Shown piece after piece: positions 61,709-64,000 of a stretch of 64,000 nucleotides of DNA; positions within the stretch are counted from its first letter, which is position 1, and every line of letters starts with the position of its first letter. The stretch is from positions 1,674,001-1,738,000 of the forward strand of contig NZ_CP098478.1 in the NCBI RefSeq assembly GCF_023702675.1, given 5' to 3'. A model generated the notes under the pieces. That model saw nothing but the letters and a program-made list of their open reading frames with translations, was not told where the DNA came from and did not search any database. The translations under genes were made by a program, and so were the position numbers. The DNA is from Acinetobacter sp. C26M. Lineage in GTDB: Bacteria; Pseudomonadota; Gammaproteobacteria; Pseudomonadales; Moraxellaceae.

Positions 61709-62332
61709 TTAATTGCTAGGTTGTTCGATGACTGGATAGCTCTGTTGTTTCGGTAACTGTTGTAAGGCTTGATTTATTTTCCTCAGAAACTCATCGGCTT
61801 CATCTTGCCGAAAAATATCTTCCGTATATTCACTGCGTTGTTGAAAGCGACCGCAGCCTCGTATTTGCATGTTAGATGGATTAAATGACCAGTCACTAGT
61901 GTTTTTTAAGTTGATATCTAAATCACTTTCACAACTTTTCCATAAATTTAAGAAAGTACTCGATTGTTCTGATTTAAACCCGCGTGCTGGATAGACTGAA
62001 AAGCCTGTCATTTGGGGATTAGAAAATTGAATAAACCGCTCAACGGGCATACCTCCCCAAAGGATTGCAGTGTTTTCAGGCAAGGCTATACCGGTTAAGT
62101 TCTGTTCTTTTAAGGCATGAGTTTGCCGATGGGTTTGTCTAAAGTGCTGTGATTGATAAGTGAGTTTGCTTTGAGGGGGGACAGGAATTCCTCGAGCTTG
62201 ATTACTTACAGGAGTGATAAAATAAGGCGAGCGATCTGTGCCATTGCAACCTGCAATCATAGGACAGCCACCACATGCCGTTAAACCGATACTGATTAGA
62301 CTCAGTAAACCTAAGCTGAAAATCTTATTCAT
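61709..62332 (-). CDS. Lipoprotein, paralogue of the frameshifted gene at 2663
   Basis: 207 residues. The signal peptide MNKIFSLGLLSLISIGLTAC has an intact lipobox (Cys 20), followed by a Cys-rich start. The core shares WGGMPVERFIQFSNPQMTGFSV, LWKSCESDLDI and DWSFN with the protein at 2663-3253 (there WGGVPV..., LWQSCDDDL and DWSFN). No known domain. Presumably envelope-anchored. Two members of one family 59 kb apart suggest an Acinetobacter lipoprotein family with several copies. Confidence 0.82.
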   Translation of the reverse strand: MNKIFSLGLLSLISIGLTACGGCPMIAGCNGTDRSPYFITPVSNQARGIPVPPQSKLTYQSQHFRQTHRQTHALKEQNLTGIALPENTAILWGGMPVERFIQFSNPQMTGFSVYPARGFKSEQSSTFLNLWKSCESDLDINLKNTSDWSFNPSNMQIRGCGRFQQRSEYTEDIFRQDEADEFLRKINQALQQLPKQQSYPVIEQPSN

Positions 62333-62392
62333 TGTATTTTACTGTTGTTATCACATCTTCATACAGTATAACTAATCTGTTCTATGAAAGGC

Positions 62393-62430
62393 CCTAATTT
62401 AAGCGGAACGAATCGTCCGCTTAAATTAGG
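62393..62430. repeat. 15-bp perfect inverted repeat between lipoprotein and esterase genes
   Basis: CCTAATTTAAGCGGA (62393-62407) and TCCGCTTAAATTAGG (62416-62430) form a long perfect stem with an 8-base loop. It follows the esterase stop on the minus strand but lacks a T-run, so it may be an RNA 3'-end stabiliser or a protein-binding site rather than a classical terminator. Confidence 0.7.
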
Positions 62431-62448
62431 CTATGTTTATTCAGGATT

Positions 62449-63384
62449 TTATGGTGTTGGTTCATCAAATAGATTTGAACAGCTTTGAGGTTGACAACCC
62501 GCCAACATAATCGCTTTTGGTAAGCTGGCATACATATTGGTCAGATGCTGCTCGGCAGGATGTCGGTAATTCCAGAACAAGAAATGCTTAGAACGTTGCT
62601 GATTAAAGTTTTGATAAAAGTTGTTCTGCTTCTGCAAGGATTCAGCGTCTGGTGTTGGACTTCGACCATGCTCATGCGTACCTACCGTGGTCATCAGCAT
62701 GGTATCTTGAGTTTTACTTTGATTCTTTAACCAATCTGCCTGTCGATTGAGCAAGGCATAATTATCAAACCAGAGTGAAGGGCTAGCCGCAATATAACGT
62801 TGGAACATTTGTGGTTGGCTAAAGAAAGTATGTAAAACAAACAGTCCGCCAAAGGAGTGTCCAAATAAACTCTGTTGCTGAGAATTGACTTTAATTTTGG
62901 TCTGAATGGCAGGCTTTAGCTCTTTTTCTATAAATTGAATGAATTGGTCTGCGCCACCATAAGTGTACTTGGCTTGTTTTTGAAATTCAGTCGATGCTTT
63001 TGGGGTGTAGTCTAAAGCACGCTTTTCTACATCAAAACTGTTTTGCTGCGGGTAGCCAATCGCAACAATAGCGACTGGACTCAAGCCCAAACGATTGGCA
63101 CCACCACCTACTGATTTAGCAATGTTGGCAGCACTATCAAATGCGGCATTGCCATCCAGTACGTAAAGCACAGGAAAACCTTCTTTTGGAGCTTCACTAG
63201 TAGGAACTGAGATCTGAATCAGATAATCGTGTTTGGTATATTTGGATGCTATTACAAAGCTTTGTTGAATATTGGTTTGTGATTTAAGAGGTGCTTTATT
63301 TGAACTCGAGGTCGTCGGTTGAGCAAAAGCCAATGGTGTTACCATGAGCAGAGAAAAAGTCAAAATACCAAGTGGTTTAAACAT
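62449..63384 (-). CDS. Periplasmic alpha/beta-hydrolase, siderophore-esterase type
   Basis: 311 residues. A signal peptide ends AFA (about residue 21). The esterase fold shows FPVLYVLDGNAAFD (oxyanion region), GHSFGG with the nucleophile Ser, and a late His in YRHPAEQHL. The overall plan matches the IroE/Fes/BesA-like putative esterases that linearise or hydrolyse catecholate siderophores. The Fur box at 63421 supports a role in iron acquisition. It could act on a siderophore imported by an outer-membrane receptor, before the ABC step encoded at 31356-34976. The exact substrate is inferred. Confidence 0.85.
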   Translation of the reverse strand: MFKPLGILTFSLLMVTPLAFAQPTTSSSNKAPLKSQTNIQQSFVIASKYTKHDYLIQISVPTSEAPKEGFPVLYVLDGNAAFDSAANIAKSVGGGANRLGLSPVAIVAIGYPQQNSFDVEKRALDYTPKASTEFQKQAKYTYGGADQFIQFIEKELKPAIQTKIKVNSQQQSLFGHSFGGLFVLHTFFSQPQMFQRYIAASPSLWFDNYALLNRQADWLKNQSKTQDTMLMTTVGTHEHGRSPTPDAESLQKQNNFYQNFNQQRSKHFLFWNYRHPAEQHLTNMYASLPKAIMLAGCQPQSCSNLFDEPTP

Positions 63385-63420
63385 AATTTATTCGCAAGCA
63401 TTGAAATTTTGCTAGCAATA

Positions 63421-63439
63421 TATAATGAAAATCATTATC
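63421..63439 (-). promoter_or_regulatory. Fur box of the esterase gene
   Basis: TATAATGAAAATCATTATC matches 17 of 19 positions of the Fur consensus and lies 37 bases upstream of the esterase ATG (minus strand). Confidence 0.85.
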
Positions 63440-63575
63440 AATAAAGTTCGGTAATAAAAAGAGTTAAAACTCAGCGTGTTTAATAGCTTAAAGTGTTGTT
63501 ATACTAGCTCGGATAATCAATTCACAGATGAATTGTAATCGATTCTTATAGATGATTTTGCTGAGGCTGCATTCA

Positions 63576-64000
63576 ATGGTAAACGATGGACAAAACACAT
63601 CGAATTCACTTAATTTAGAACAAATTCGTAACGATATTGATAGTGTTGATCAACAAATCCAAGAGTTACTCAACCGCCGTGCGACGCTTGCAGAAGCTGT
63701 AGCCAAAGCGAAATTTGCATCCGAAGAGAATCCGCTGTTTTATCGCCCTGAACGTGAAGCTCAAGTGCTGCGTAAAGTCATGGAGCGTAATCAGGGGCCT
63801 TTGTCTGATGCAACCATGGCACGTTTGTTCCGTGAAATCATGTCAGCATGTTTGGCACTTGAAGCACCACAAAGCATTGCATTCCTCGGACCAGAAGGGA
63901 CTTATACGCATTCGGCTGTGCTAAAGCATTTTGGTAAAGATGCTGTTGTACGCCCATTGCCAACCATTGACGAAGTGTTCCGTGAAGTTGAAGCGGGTAG
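63576..64000 (+). CDS. pheA: Bifunctional chorismate mutase / prephenate dehydratase (5' part)
   Basis: The ATG at 63576 is preceded by GAGG; the frame runs off the right edge after about 141 residues. The N-terminus NLEQIRNDIDSVDQQIQELLNRR is the AroQ-type chorismate mutase helix, with EENPLFYRPEREAQVLRKV following. SIAFLGPEGTYTHSA starts the prephenate dehydratase domain. This P-protein converts chorismate to phenylpyruvate for phenylalanine synthesis. A TATACT -10-like element at 63500-63505 may be its promoter. Confidence 0.92.
   Translation, partial: MVNDGQNTSNSLNLEQIRNDIDSVDQQIQELLNRRATLAEAVAKAKFASEENPLFYRPEREAQVLRKVMERNQGPLSDATMARLFREIMSACLALEAPQSIAFLGPEGTYTHSAVLKHFGKDAVVRPLPTIDEVFREVEAG

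Noticed and set aside
1..64000. tRNA, rRNA or CRISPR array
   Set aside because: No cloverleaf-type GTTCGAATC arm with paired acceptor, no rRNA-like sequence and no regularly spaced repeat was seen in reading the window.

Overview
The window looks like chromosomal DNA of an Acinetobacter-type gammaproteobacterium. The DNA is AT-rich. The gene set fits the genus: lipA with its foldase lipB, an isolated gspE, coq7 beside an LplT-like transporter, tamA-tamB, acnB, a Nudix/ThiE fusion, mrcB, nadK and an orphan vgrG. This genus call is inference from gene content and order. I see no rRNA, tRNA, transposase, CRISPR array or complete prophage.

Layout. 1-4945: a partial PaiB-type regulator, two AraC-type regulators, an SDR dehydrogenase, a lipoprotein-like gene whose signal peptide is frameshifted, and a flavin reductase. 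5054-7857: lipase and foldase behind a 21-bp direct repeat typical of AraC-family operators. 8130-12943: moeB, an ABC1-family kinase, folB/folK, small envelope proteins and coq7. 12947-21703: an LplT-like transporter and the TamA/TamB envelope assembly pair. 21704-24900: a compositionally odd accessory patch with an orphan membrane protein between imperfect repeats, a decayed DUF4189-type gene and two small exported proteins. 25091-31059: acnB with a large leader hairpin, a DASS anion transporter and a Kv-type K+ channel. 31257-38656: a Fur-boxed siderophore ABC transporter, a DUF2238 membrane protein, an MFS exporter, a Fur-boxed DUF4198 protein and queH. 38837-46117: metR behind two perfect MetR boxes, DUF441, a haem-oxygenase-like oxidase, tetR, fpr, trmO and gspE. 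46206-54428: ygiW-qseBC, a small unlisted hemP gene with a Fur box, Nudix/ThiE, mrcB, nadK and yeaC. 54644-59195: an orphan type VI secretion module. 59269-64000: ybiB, an acyl-CoA dehydrogenase, a second lipoprotein of the first family, a Fur-boxed esterase and the start of pheA.

How the genes fit together. LipA needs LipB to fold and would leave the cell through the type II system that GspE powers. Four separate loci carry Fur-like boxes (siderophore transporter, DUF4198 protein, hemP, periplasmic esterase), so the right half holds a scattered iron-starvation regulon. The most novel item is the T6SS module: a VgrG with a transthyretin-like C-terminal extension, overlapped by a 425-residue protein with a papain-like Cys/His/Asn arrangement, then a small Ig-like lipoprotein (probable immunity) and a truncated second immunity copy. 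This looks like an exchangeable toxin cassette whose effector family I cannot name.
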